NCBI RefSeq assembly: GCF_003367245.1
Contig: NZ_QRGR01000039.1
Span: forward strand, 1-50,836
Source of the DNA: Pontibacter diazotrophicus
GTDB taxonomy: Bacteria; Bacteroidota; Bacteroidia; Cytophagales; Hymenobacteraceae
Direction: 5' to 3'
DNA length: 50,836 bases
Shown: positions 1 through 7,846 of the stretch, in pieces
Position numbering within the stretch: position 1 is the first letter of the stretch
Layout of the letters: each line of letters opens with the position of its first letter
The notes under the pieces: model-generated
What the model was told of the DNA's origin: nothing
Databases searched by the model: none
The model's input: the letters and a program-made list of their open reading frames with translations, nothing else
Program-made: the position numbers and the translations under genes

Positions 1-107
1 ACCTCTACCGGAGGCTCTCCAAGGACTATGAACGCAGCACCAAATCAGCCGAGACAATGATTCAGATTACCATGATACATATCATGCTTAAGAAATTATC
101 TAAATGA
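1..107 (+). CDS. IS5-like transposase, C-terminal fragment (cut by window edge)
   Basis: The frame opening at base 3 reads LYRRLSKDYERSTKSAETMI followed by an Ile/Met/Leu-rich helix and stops at TGA 105-107. The pattern RRLSKDYE, then T-x-S-A-E-x-M-I, then a short helix and stop is the usual C-terminus of IS5-family (DDE) transposases, just after the last catalytic region. Only about 34 residues are inside the window, so the catalytic DDE triad and the left end cannot be checked. The call rests on family recognition of a short tail; the subgroup is a guess. Confidence 0.7.
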   Translation, partial: LYRRLSKDYERSTKSAETMIQITMIHIMLKKLSK

Positions 108-122
108 AATCAAAACAGCCTC
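1..122 (+). mobile_element. Right end of an IS5-like insertion sequence
   Basis: Fifteen bases after the transposase stop the sequence reaches AAATCAAAACAGCCTC (107-122); its complement begins GAGGCTGTTTTG, which resembles the terminal inverted repeats of IS5-family elements that start GAG...CTGTTT. The next three bases, TTA (123-125), fit the 3-bp TNA target duplications seen in one IS5 subgroup. The left end lies outside the window, so neither the repeat pair nor the duplication can be confirmed. Confidence 0.55.
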
Positions 123-221
123 TTAGGCTATTCCGGTGTAAGGCAGGTTGCCATTGATGAAACGTGGTCGGCTTTACGGTTCAGGCACCAGGCAGAGCGG
201 AAAGAAGTTTCTACGTTTGGA

Positions 222-437
222 GTGGATTTACCGGGCATCGACAGGAAAACAAAAACAGTAACAGTACCCGAAGACATGCAGCAGGCACTGGAGGAGGCAG
301 GCGTGCTGGAACAATTTAAGCAGCTGGCGTTTACGCACCGGAAAGAGTATGTAGTGGCGGTGTTGGAGGCAAAAAGACCCGAAACCAGGGCCAAACGCAT
401 CAGTAATGTAGCTGCGCAACTGGCAGAGAGGCAGTAG
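222..437 (+). CDS. YdeI/OmpD-associated family protein, C-terminal domain only (probable remnant)
   Basis: From a GTG start the 71-residue product carries VTVPEDMQQAL, then AFTHRKEYVVAVLEAKRPETR and AKRISNVAAQL. This is the conserved OmdA-type C-terminal domain of YdeI/OmpD-associated proteins (typical core: PEDL...SHRREYVRWIEEAKRPETRARRI). Intact relatives usually carry a DUF1905-type beta-barrel domain before it; here the frame stays open leftwards to the transposase stop, but residues encoded by 108-221 do not resemble DUF1905. The simplest reading is a gene whose 5' part was lost at the IS insertion; a short domain-only gene is possible. Function of the family is poorly known. Confidence 0.5.
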   Translation: MDLPGIDRKTKTVTVPEDMQQALEEAGVLEQFKQLAFTHRKEYVVAVLEAKRPETRAKRISNVAAQLAERQ

Positions 438-471
438 ATACAAGATAACTGCAGATGGTACCATATAAAAT

Positions 472-509
472 AAAAAAGGAGGCGCAATTTTAATTGCGCC
501 TCCTTTTTT
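472..509. terminator. Bidirectional intrinsic terminator
   Basis: Two perfect 18-base arms (472-489 and 492-509) around a two-base centre form a GC-rich stem (GGAGGCGC/GCGCCTCC) with A-runs on the left and T-runs on the right, so each strand ends in a T tract. It sits between the converging YdeI-like remnant and the minus-strand lipoprotein gene and can serve both. Confidence 0.85.
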
Positions 510-524
510 GTGCTTGCAAGATAT

Positions 525-1088
525 TTACTCCTGAATTACAGTAGGGAAATTGGCTTCTACGTCCGTCTCGCCCACTGCTATATTGCTGGTGCTCCCTTTC
601 AGGCCGGGCTGGTGCTTTAGTGTAATGCGTAGCGTGCCGGTGCTAGCTTCGCCAGTTGTGACGGTGGCTTCTAAACCAATAGGACGGTTGTTGCTGTCCA
701 TATCTGTTTTATTAACCGTAACATTCAGGCCGCCTAGTGCGTCATAAAACACCTCATGCTCATCCCCTTCTTCTTCTATCTCCTCTGTAATATCCTCGGA
801 TGGCGTCTGGCTGTCGTCTGAGAACGTAAGGGTGGCATCGTAAACTGCATTAGGCACCAGGTTTAATGTCTGGATAGTGGCATCAGTACCGCCTGGTCCA
901 TCCGGGTCGCTGAAAACAGCGGTTACATTCTGTCCTTTTCCTTGCGGCACAAGGTTGATGGTTACAGTTGTGATCAACTCACCTTCTTCAACTGGTGGCG
1001 TTGGATCATCATCCTCGCAAGACGTGGAAGCGAACAACAAAGATCCCATCATTAAAGCAGTCAGGTAAGGTCTAAATAGGTTTTTCAT
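525..1088 (-). CDS. Acidic lipoprotein partner of the adjacent TonB receptor
   Basis: 187 residues. The N-terminus is a lipoprotein signal ending FASTSC with Cys24, followed by an acidic EDDDPT linker that predicts outer-membrane sorting. The rest is a beta-rich, Asp/Glu/Thr-rich domain with an acidic stretch near residues 100-110 (ITEEIEEEGDEHE). No catalytic motif is visible. Lipoproteins of this sort are commonly encoded just downstream of ZnuD-like TonB receptors in Bacteroidota and some are annotated as type 1 periplasmic-binding-fold proteins. The 86-bp gap to the receptor stop and the same strand suggest co-transcription; a role in metal capture is inference. Confidence 0.7.
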   Translation of the reverse strand: MKNLFRPYLTALMMGSLLFASTSCEDDDPTPPVEEGELITTVTINLVPQGKGQNVTAVFSDPDGPGGTDATIQTLNLVPNAVYDATLTFSDDSQTPSEDITEEIEEEGDEHEVFYDALGGLNVTVNKTDMDSNNRPIGLEATVTTGEASTGTLRITLKHQPGLKGSTSNIAVGETDVEANFPTVIQE

Positions 1089-1174
1089 AAGTTGATAAAT
1101 TTTGGTAAAAGTTTAATTGGTAAAAAATAAATTACGTGATACACCAGCACATTGCTGATGTCAAAAAATTCACT

Positions 1175-3589
1175 TTAAGTTTTGCTAAAATCCAAGGGCA
1201 CTTTAATCCGGAACATGATCAGGCGGCCCGCTTCGTCAGCAAAATACCGGAAGCGGTTCAGGTAATCGCGGTATGTGGTGTTCAGCAGGTTGTTACCCGT
1301 AATTCCTATCTCCACCGGTTGCTTCCCAAAGTGTACTGTAGCACCTGCCGCTGCCTGCATTAAAAAGTAGGCGTCTGGTGCCGGGGCAAAATCCTCATCC
1401 GTTTTTTCCGGCACGCGCGTCTGTTCCGCCACATAGGTACCTCCCAAGGAAACATAGGCGTCTGAGAAACGACTCCCGTTGCCTGACTGGCCAAACTCAT
1501 AGCGCAGGCTGTTGTTAAACCTGTCTGCCGGAATGTTGATGAGGTAATCATCTGCCTCTGTGTTTCTGGCACGCACAATAGCTGTTTTAGAGTCTATCAC
1601 CAGGTTCGGAAGCAGATTGTACTCCAGGCTTAAATCTACTCCACTAAAGGTTGCATCCGTCTGCCTGTACCGGAAAGCCGGGAAAGCACCCCGTATGGTG
1701 AGCACAGGGTTGGCAAGCGGTGCCAGATAGATATAATTGTTAATAAAATTGTGGTAGAGACTCAGCTGACCATTCAGGCGCGTGTTGCCGAAATAATTTA
1801 CGGAGGCCTCAAAATTATACGCCTGCTCCGAACCCAGTTCCGGGTCGCCTACCTCGTAAGTGGCAGCGCTATGGTGCACGCCATCGCTGAAGAGCTCGTT
1901 TACACTAGGTGCCCGCCAGGCAGAGGTGGCACTCAGGCCGAAGGTAAGGTGATAGCCCACATCATATAAAGCACCCAGGGTACCCGACACGTTGTTAAAA
2001 TCATACTCCGGCTTTAACAATTCTCTACTCGACGAGAAACGCTTCACCTGCAAATATTTGTAATCGTATCGGAGACCAGCTTCCAGTTGCAGCCTGTCCT
2101 TCCGCCACTTCTCAATGACAAAAGCGCCGGCTGTTATACCGGTATAGTAAGGCAGAAAGTCGCTGTACTTATAGGTGTTCTGCTGGTAAATAGTGCTCAC
2201 GCCTACTGATCCGGTGAAGTTGCCCAGCGGCTGGTGTTCCCAGATGGCCTCTGTGGTATGCGTGTTCAGGTTAAGGTAAAGTGCCGGATTTCCGGTTGCA
2301 GGACCATGCACATCATACTCCTCCCGCCTGTTGCGTTGCAAACCGTATACAAACTCCAGCCTGCCTGCCTCGCCGGTTTGCAGGTATGCCTTTGCCTTTA
2401 GCAGGTCGTGCTGCACGTTCTGGTAAGGCCGACCTATTTCGTAGGTGAATTCCACGTTTTCGGCTCCGGCTGGTCTGCCACGGGCAATCGCATAGTTCAA
2501 GTCTGTCAGGTTACCGATGTGAGCGGCCCGCAGGATGCCCAGCTTTGTATTGAACTGGCTGTAAAACAGCTCTCCGCCAAACTTTTCCTTCCGGTAACCT
2601 AGTGCTGCCGAGAAGTTCTGCTCCTCAAAACCCGTGTTCTCCAGGTAGTAATCCGGCGTTCGGGTATTTCCTGCCTTCTTATAGGTGCCCTGCAGGCGCC
2701 AGCTTAGCGGCGGAATACCTGCAAAGTTACCCTCTGCGGTAGCTGACGCGGCCATCTGGCGGTTGTTGGTGCTGCCCACCAGGTTCACCTCGCCGCCAAC
2801 ACCCGGCGTAGTGGGCAAAGCCCGCGGCTCCACGATCACCACGCCTCCAATAGCATCCGCTCCATAGCGCACACCGGCAGCTCCTTTTATCACCTTCATC
2901 TGGGTGGCCACAAAGGGGTCTATTTCGGGGGCATGTTCCGAACCCCACTGCTGGCCCTCCTGCCGTACGCCATTGTTCAGCAAGAGTATGCGGTTGCTGT
3001 GCATGCCATGGATAACAGGTTTGGAAATAGTAGGCCCGGTCTGAATGGTGGTAACACCTGCAATGCCTTGCAGTGTTCCTGCCAGCGACAGCCCGCGCGT
3101 CTCCTCCAACTCCCGCCCCGACAGCGTATACGACGACTGCGCCTGCTCCTGCAGATGAGCACCCGTTACCTCCACCGTGCCCAGCGTTCTGGCAGCTGTA
3201 TGCAGTTGCAGGTCTCTGACAGAGGAACCTGTCAGCCTGATAGTAAAGCTCTCCGGCTCATACCCCACATAGGTCACCTGCACAGTATAAGTACCCTGGC
3301 ACAGGTGGTGGAAATGATAATTCCCATACGCATCAGCCACGGAGGCTTTGTGCAGTTCCGGAATAGACACAGTGGCACCAATAAGCGTAGCGCGGGAGTC
3401 GTGGTCCAGCACCTTGCCTGATAAGGTAAGGCCACAGTCCTGTTCCTCTCCTGTTTCCAAATCAGGAGGAGGTAACAGCTGCGCCAGTGCCGGCTGCACC
3501 TGCATTGCCATGAAAAGAAGTATCAGCAAAAAACTATGCTGAAAGTATTTGAAAAAGAACACGGCTAAGATTTTAGCAATAATCGGCAA
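1175..3589 (-). CDS. TonB-dependent outer-membrane receptor, ZnuD-like (metal uptake)
   Basis: 804 residues: a signal peptide ending near QPALA (about residue 36), a carboxypeptidase-like regulatory domain (LSGKVLDHDSRATLIGATV..., VTYVGYEPES, residues ~50-135), a plug domain (VIHGMHSNRILLLNNGVRQ, KVIKGAAGVRYGADAIGGVV, ~165-255) and a 22-strand-type barrel ending in aromatic-rich FRIKVPLDF. The plug segment QQWGSEHAPEIDPF resembles ZnuD-type zinc receptors, and the neighbours (His-rich exported protein upstream, acidic lipoprotein downstream) fit metal acquisition. It would import a scarce ligand across the outer membrane using TonB/ExbBD energy. Zinc is the best guess; copper, another metal or a chelate cannot be excluded. 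Confidence 0.85.
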   Translation of the reverse strand: MPIIAKILAVFFFKYFQHSFLLILLFMAMQVQPALAQLLPPPDLETGEEQDCGLTLSGKVLDHDSRATLIGATVSIPELHKASVADAYGNYHFHHLCQGTYTVQVTYVGYEPESFTIRLTGSSVRDLQLHTAARTLGTVEVTGAHLQEQAQSSYTLSGRELEETRGLSLAGTLQGIAGVTTIQTGPTISKPVIHGMHSNRILLLNNGVRQEGQQWGSEHAPEIDPFVATQMKVIKGAAGVRYGADAIGGVVIVEPRALPTTPGVGGEVNLVGSTNNRQMAASATAEGNFAGIPPLSWRLQGTYKKAGNTRTPDYYLENTGFEEQNFSAALGYRKEKFGGELFYSQFNTKLGILRAAHIGNLTDLNYAIARGRPAGAENVEFTYEIGRPYQNVQHDLLKAKAYLQTGEAGRLEFVYGLQRNRREEYDVHGPATGNPALYLNLNTHTTEAIWEHQPLGNFTGSVGVSTIYQQNTYKYSDFLPYYTGITAGAFVIEKWRKDRLQLEAGLRYDYKYLQVKRFSSSRELLKPEYDFNNVSGTLGALYDVGYHLTFGLSATSAWRAPSVNELFSDGVHHSAATYEVGDPELGSEQAYNFEASVNYFGNTRLNGQLSLYHNFINNYIYLAPLANPVLTIRGAFPAFRYRQTDATFSGVDLSLEYNLLPNLVIDSKTAIVRARNTEADDYLINIPADRFNNSLRYEFGQSGNGSRFSDAYVSLGGTYVAEQTRVPEKTDEDFAPAPDAYFLMQAAAGATVHFGKQPVEIGITGNNLLNTTYRDYLNRFRYFADEAGRLIMFRIKVPLDFSKT

Positions 3590-3751
3590 AGGCTATCATA
3601 GCTTCTGCCAAACTCCAAAAAAGGCACCCTGCAACAAATGATGCCGGCGAGCCTAATGGGGCTATTGTAATAATTAAAGTATACCCGCACCTGCTCGAAA
3701 AGTCATGTACAGACATGCATGTAATCAGGTAAAACGGGTAAGGAGCTAAAA

Positions 3752-4075
3752 CTAAGCCAAAGGTGGGCCGCGAAGAAAAGTAGAGGTATGAGTTGCGCTA
3801 TGCCATGTGCCGGTATAATGCACGGCATAGGTAGCGCGATGTACAGCAGGTTTTAAAACAACGGGAGGAAAGCTGCCCTGATAAGGCTTGCCAAACATAT
3901 CCTCTACCGGACAATGCTTGTGCTTCAGGCCAACCTGCGCCTCATGCGTATCCGTGTGGTCGGTATGTACGGTGTGCGTATGCGGGTGCAGATCCAGCAA
4001 AAGGGCATCCGGTACCATCGCCCTGCAGAAAAGCAGGAGCAGGAATAGGGCGATATATTTCAGGAAGGACTGCAC
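3752..4075 (-). CDS. Small exported histidine-rich protein
   Basis: 107 residues with a hydrophobic N-terminal segment (residues ~6-17) that looks like a signal peptide or anchor. Residues 30-55 hold a histidine cluster (His30, 32, 34, 37, 40, 44, 52, 54) ending in KHKHCPVEDMF with Cys55. The N-terminal half thus looks like a periplasmic metal-binding segment; the C-terminal half has no recognised motif. It lies 162 bp upstream of the TonB receptor on the same strand, a gene order I know from other Bacteroidota metal-receptor loci. A metallochaperone or sensor role is inference. Start at 4075 is the only ATG that keeps the signal segment. Confidence 0.65.
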   Translation of the reverse strand: MQSFLKYIALFLLLLFCRAMVPDALLLDLHPHTHTVHTDHTDTHEAQVGLKHKHCPVEDMFGKPYQGSFPPVVLKPAVHRATYAVHYTGTWHSATHTSTFLRGPPLA

Positions 4076-4095
4076 CTTTTATATAGGAACCACAG

Positions 4096-4129
4096 CAAAT
4101 GTACAATTAATTCCACAATGTTGCATTTG
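4096..4129 (-). promoter_or_regulatory. Inverted repeat overlapping a TAnnTTTG box, candidate metal-regulator operator
   Basis: Arms CAAATGTACAAT (4096-4107) and ATGTTGCATTTG (4118-4129) match in 9 of 12 positions around a 10-bp spacer. On the minus strand the inner arm contains TACATTTG (4103-4096), which fits the Bacteroidota -7 box TAnnTTTG, about 20 nt before the start of the His-rich gene. A repressor bound here would block the promoter, as expected for a Zur/Fur-type regulated operon. The motif is not one I can assign to a named regulator. Confidence 0.4.
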
Positions 4130-4353
4130 TATAAAGCTAGTCCCGCATTTTCAACCCTTCTTCTACTACAGATACCGCCGGAATGTTCCTTAAAGTAAAT
4201 TTTTCAGGCCCAGTCTTGTCAACTTATACAAGCTTTTCTGACATCCTGTCACAAAAGCAATGCTTCAGCTGCTCTGGAACAGGATTTGAAAGCCTTTGCC
4301 AAAAGTAGCCTGTCGGTTAAAAGAATTTTCAAAAAAACATATATAGTAGCAAC

Positions 4354-6180
4354 ATGGAAGAAAGAGGTAATATTTCGATTCACACCGAGAATATTTTCCC
4401 CATCATCAAGAAGTTTTTATACTCTGACCACGAGATTTTCCTGCGTGAGTTAGTGAGTAACGCTGTAGATGCCACACAGAAAGTGAAGCGTTTGGCAGCT
4501 GTTGGCGAGTATAAAGGCGACCTGGGCGAGCTGAAGGTAAAGGTAGCGGTAAACAAAGATGACCGCACCATCACGATATCGGATAACGGTATCGGTATGA
4601 CGGCGGAGGAAATCAAGAAGTACATCAACCAGATTGCGTTTTCAGGAGCCTCTGAGTTTGTAGAGCGTTTTAAAGACTCCGATGGCGATAAAGACCAGAT
4701 CATCGGTCAGTTTGGTTTGGGCTTCTACTCTGCCTTTATGGTGGCCGACCGGGTGGATATCGTGACCAAATCGTACCAGGAAGGCGCAGAGCCAGCCCGT
4801 TGGACCTGCGATGGTAGCACAGAGTTTGCCATTACGGACGCTCAGAAAGAAGACCGCGGCTCTGATGTGATATTGCACGTTGCCCCCGATTCTGATGAGT
4901 TCCTGGAAACAGCGCGTATCCGCACTATCCTGGACAAGTACTGCAAGTTCCTGCCAGTGCCGATTGAGTTTGAGGGTGAAGTTATCAACAACCCGAACCC
5001 CATCTGGACAAAGCAGCCTGCTGACCTGACAGACGAGGACTACAAGAACTTCTACAAAGAGCTGTACCCGTTCTCAGAGCCACCGCTGTTCTGGATTCAC
5101 CTGAACGTGGACTATCCGTTTAACCTGACAGGTATCCTGTACTTCCCTAAAATCAAGAACGATTTTGAGCTGCAGCGCAACAAGATTCAGCTGTACTCCC
5201 GCCAGGTGTTCATCACCGATGAGGTGAAAGACGTGGTGCCGGAGTTCCTGATGCTGCTGCACGGTATCATCGACTCACCGGACATTCCGCTGAACGTAAG
5301 CCGCTCTTTCCTGCAGGCTGATTCCAGCGTAAAGAAAATCAACACCTACATCACTAAAAAGGTAGCTGATAAGCTAAACGATATCTTCAAGAAAGACCGC
5401 GAAACGTTTGAGAAGACCTGGGACGACATCAACGTGTTTGTGAAGTATGGCATGCTCTCTGATGATAAATTCTATGAGAAAGCCAAAGACTTCGTGCTGC
5501 TGCAGAACACCGAAGGCAAGTACTATACAATAGAAGAGTACAAAGCGCTGGTGCAGGCCAACCAGACAAACAAAAGCGAGCAACTGGTATTCCTGTACAC
5601 CACAGATGCCGATAAGCAGCACGCCTTTATTGAGGCGGCCCAGAACCGTGGCTACGATGTGCTGAAGCTGGACTCAGTTATCGACAGCCACTTTATTGGC
5701 ATGCTGGAGCAGAAGCTGGAGAAAACCACCCTGAAGCGTGTGGACTCTGAAACCATCGATAAGCTAGTTGAGCGCGACGAGGCGAAGGAAAGCGTGCTGA
5801 ACGATAAGGAGAAGGAAGACCTGAAAGCGGCTTATGAGCAGGCTATCAACAACCAGCACATGCACGTAGAGGTAGCGCCAATGTCTCCGGACGATGCACC
5901 GGTGGTGATTACGATGCCTGAGTTTATGCGCCGCATGAAGGACATGAATAAGAGCGGTGGTGGCGGCATGATGTTCATGGGCGATATGCCGGACACTTAC
6001 AACGTAACCATCAATGCAAACCACCCGCTGAACCAGCGCGTGCTGAGTGCCGAAGGCGACGACAAGTCTGCCGTTGCCCGTCAGGCGTTTGACCTGGCGC
6101 TGCTGTCGCAGAACATGCTTTCTGGTGCAGCCCTTACTACTTTTGTGAAACGCAGCTTTGAGCTGATGACGAAAGAATAG
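4354..6180 (+). CDS. htpG: Molecular chaperone HtpG (Hsp90)
   Basis: 608 residues, close to the usual length of bacterial Hsp90. The N-terminal GHKL ATPase domain shows FLRELVSNAVDA (the Glu and Asn of the nucleotide site), DNGIGM and GQFGLGFYSAF in order, residues ~20-130. The middle domain has the catalytic-loop region SRQVFITDEV and NVSRSFLQ. The C-terminal dimerisation domain ends with NVTINANHPL and a helix pair. It is an ATP-driven cytosolic chaperone for client folding under stress. It is transcribed alone, divergent from the metal operon, with a terminator directly after it. No CIRCE or heat-shock operator is evident upstream. Confidence 0.97.
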   Translation: MEERGNISIHTENIFPIIKKFLYSDHEIFLRELVSNAVDATQKVKRLAAVGEYKGDLGELKVKVAVNKDDRTITISDNGIGMTAEEIKKYINQIAFSGASEFVERFKDSDGDKDQIIGQFGLGFYSAFMVADRVDIVTKSYQEGAEPARWTCDGSTEFAITDAQKEDRGSDVILHVAPDSDEFLETARIRTILDKYCKFLPVPIEFEGEVINNPNPIWTKQPADLTDEDYKNFYKELYPFSEPPLFWIHLNVDYPFNLTGILYFPKIKNDFELQRNKIQLYSRQVFITDEVKDVVPEFLMLLHGIIDSPDIPLNVSRSFLQADSSVKKINTYITKKVADKLNDIFKKDRETFEKTWDDINVFVKYGMLSDDKFYEKAKDFVLLQNTEGKYYTIEEYKALVQANQTNKSEQLVFLYTTDADKQHAFIEAAQNRGYDVLKLDSVIDSHFIGMLEQKLEKTTLKRVDSETIDKLVERDEAKESVLNDKEKEDLKAAYEQAINNQHMHVEVAPMSPDDAPVVITMPEFMRRMKDMNKSGGGGMMFMGDMPDTYNVTINANHPLNQRVLSAEGDDKSAVARQAFDLALLSQNMLSGAALTTFVKRSFELMTKE

Positions 6181-6220
6181 AAAAGAACTTACAAATTAAA
6201 AATTATACCAAACAGTTTAA

Positions 6221-6249
6221 GGCAGTGCCCACAGGGTGCTGCCTTTTTT
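6221..6249 (+). terminator. Intrinsic terminator after htpG
   Basis: GGCAGTGCCC, a short ACA loop region and GGGTGCTGCC form a near-perfect stem followed by TTTTTT, 40 bp past the htpG stop. The remaining 6250-6498 contains no gene I can support; it is AT-rich with degenerate GTTAAATTGTTG-like words and one short tandem repeat. Confidence 0.8.
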
Positions 6250-6461
6250 GCTTCTGCCGTTCTGCCTCATGAAACTAACCTGCCATATGTAAAGTTATAG
6301 GGGCAGTTTGCGTATTGGTGCTTATATGATTTATGTTCATCTTTACGTTTAAAATCTGACAGCTGACAGCTGATTGCTGGGATGATGGTTAAATGGCTTA
6401 ATTGTTAAATTGTTGAACAACAAGAGCAACATAGCGGAACCAGCCATTCAACCATCAAGCT

Positions 6462-6491
6462 ATTCAGTTATTCGAAATTCAGTTATTCAAA
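6462..6491. repeat. 15-bp tandem duplication upstream of the YwqK-like gene
   Basis: ATTCAGTTATTCGAA (6462-6476) is followed directly by ATTCAGTTATTCAAA (6477-6491), one mismatch in 15. It abuts the start codon region of the next gene and so probably lies in its leader. It looks like replication-slippage sequence; no function is evident. Confidence 0.6.
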
Positions 6492-6498
6492 ATTGAAC

Positions 6499-7422
6499 AT
6501 GAGGCATTCTCTTCTTCTGGCGTTGACTTTTGTAGCAGGCATAGGGTTGCTTACCTTAGGCGGTTGCGGCCAACCCAAATGGAACAGTGACTACCACCTG
6601 GACCAGGCGCGCCTGAAAGCAGGCGCCAAAGCCGATGTCCTTGCCTCCGGAGATACTATAAACCCTGATGTGGAAGTGCGGAAGGCACTGGAAAAGGAGG
6701 AGGTAGAGGGAGAAAAAAAGCGAAAGAAGCAGAAGCAAAGCAAGCGTTATTTCCTGGGCTATAAGGTAAAGCGTGGCTTTATCAAAACAGGTCGCAGTGC
6801 CCGCCAGACCATAGAGACTTTTAGTTATCTTCCTGAGCAAGAAGAACTCAATCCGTATGCCCCTCTCAAATACCTGTATGACACTAAGAAGCGCAAGCTA
6901 TACCGCACCAGCAACAACGAAGTAGACCAGGCACGTTATAAGGTGCTGCACGGCCCTTATGTAAAGAAAATTGACGGGCAGACAGTGGAGGAAGGTTACT
7001 TCTATATAGGTACCAAGCACCTGCGCTGGGAAAAATACAGACCTGACGAGGAAGGCACTTTAGTTGGGAAAGACCACTATGAAAAAGGCTTTGTACGCGA
7101 TGCCGTGGTCACCTACTATGACGGTGCTCAGAAACAAATCAAAGAGGTGGTACCTTATGTGTATGGCGAGGTGCAGGGTACCTACTACCGTTTCTATGAA
7201 AACGGGCAGGTGCAGTGGTCCGGGCAGTATGAGAAAGGCCGCAAAGTAGGCACCTGGATCCATTATTACGACTTCCGCGGCCGGCGCCATCACGAGTACC
7301 AGTACCCCAAGACAGTGTATGACGAGCGTTTTGAACCTTACTTAGTAAAGGAGTATGACCGGCATGGAACGCTCATCTATGAGAAAGACAGGCTGGACAA
7401 GCGCTCCCAGGCAAAGCGTTAG
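6499..7422 (+). CDS. Lipoprotein with MORN/YwqK-like repeats
   Basis: About 307 residues from ATG 6499; a TTG two codons upstream is less likely because the ATG gives a compact lipoprotein signal ending TLGGC (Cys23). After a charged Lys-rich stretch (residues ~70-90) the C-terminal half carries repeats of the type YYDGAQKQIKEVVPY, GTYYRFYENGQVQWSGQYEKG and KVGTWIHYYDFRGR, spaced about 20-25 residues. These match the MORN-like repeats of the YwqK family. Proteins of this type are abundant in Bacteroidota, usually envelope-bound, with no settled function. The gene overlaps the 3' end of the converging yraN by four bases. Confidence 0.7.
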   Translation: MRHSLLLALTFVAGIGLLTLGGCGQPKWNSDYHLDQARLKAGAKADVLASGDTINPDVEVRKALEKEEVEGEKKRKKQKQSKRYFLGYKVKRGFIKTGRSARQTIETFSYLPEQEELNPYAPLKYLYDTKKRKLYRTSNNEVDQARYKVLHGPYVKKIDGQTVEEGYFYIGTKHLRWEKYRPDEEGTLVGKDHYEKGFVRDAVVTYYDGAQKQIKEVVPYVYGEVQGTYYRFYENGQVQWSGQYEKGRKVGTWIHYYDFRGRRHHEYQYPKTVYDERFEPYLVKEYDRHGTLIYEKDRLDKRSQAKR

Positions 7423-7781
7423 TGAAAAGCGTCTTCTATATGGTGTATGGTTACAGGTGTGTTTAAGGTGATGGCGATAATGTCGAACCGGATGTCATGC
7501 TGCCAGTCTATCTTGTAGATAAACGCCTGCGCAGCGTTCAGTATCATCTCTTCCTTCCTGTAGTTAACTGCCTCCTCCGGATATCCGTACCTATCAGTAC
7601 TTCTGGTTTTGACCTCTACAAAAATCAGCAGGTTCTCTTTCTGTGCAATAATGTCCACTTCAGCGCGTCTGTGCCTGAAGTTTCTTCGCACAATAGTATA
7701 ACCCTGTTGCAGCAGGTAAGCTGCGGCACGGTTTTCACCGGTTTGCCCGGTGAGGATGTGGGCGTTAATTTGAGAAGCCAT
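7419..7781 (-). CDS. YraN family protein (UPF0102), nuclease-fold
   Basis: 120 residues, the usual length for YraN. The family signature is clear: GQTGENRAAAYLLQQGYTIV, then RRNFRHRRAEVDIIA, LIFVEVKTRS, YGYPEEAVNYRK and the C-terminal FDIIAI. The residues E-(D)-(E)VK resemble the active site of PD-(D/E)XK endonucleases, so it is regarded as a Holliday-junction-resolvase-like nuclease, but its cellular role is unproven. It stands alone on the minus strand, converging on the lipoprotein gene with a four-base overlap and diverging from the isomerase gene. Confidence 0.92.
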   Translation of the reverse strand: MASQINAHILTGQTGENRAAAYLLQQGYTIVRRNFRHRRAEVDIIAQKENLLIFVEVKTRSTDRYGYPEEAVNYRKEEMILNAAQAFIYKIDWQHDIRFDIIAITLNTPVTIHHIEDAFH

Positions 7782-7846
7782 TAATTATCTCGTAATTTGC
7801 ACCAGTCTGAGATTAAATGATTGTTCATCAGAATTAAAGACGAATT

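Noticed and set aside
3600..3613. 14-base match AGCTTCTGCCAAAC shared with 37451-37464, both upstream of minus-strand genes
   Set aside because: A 14-base match is expected by chance among all pairs in a window this size, and distances to the start codons differ.
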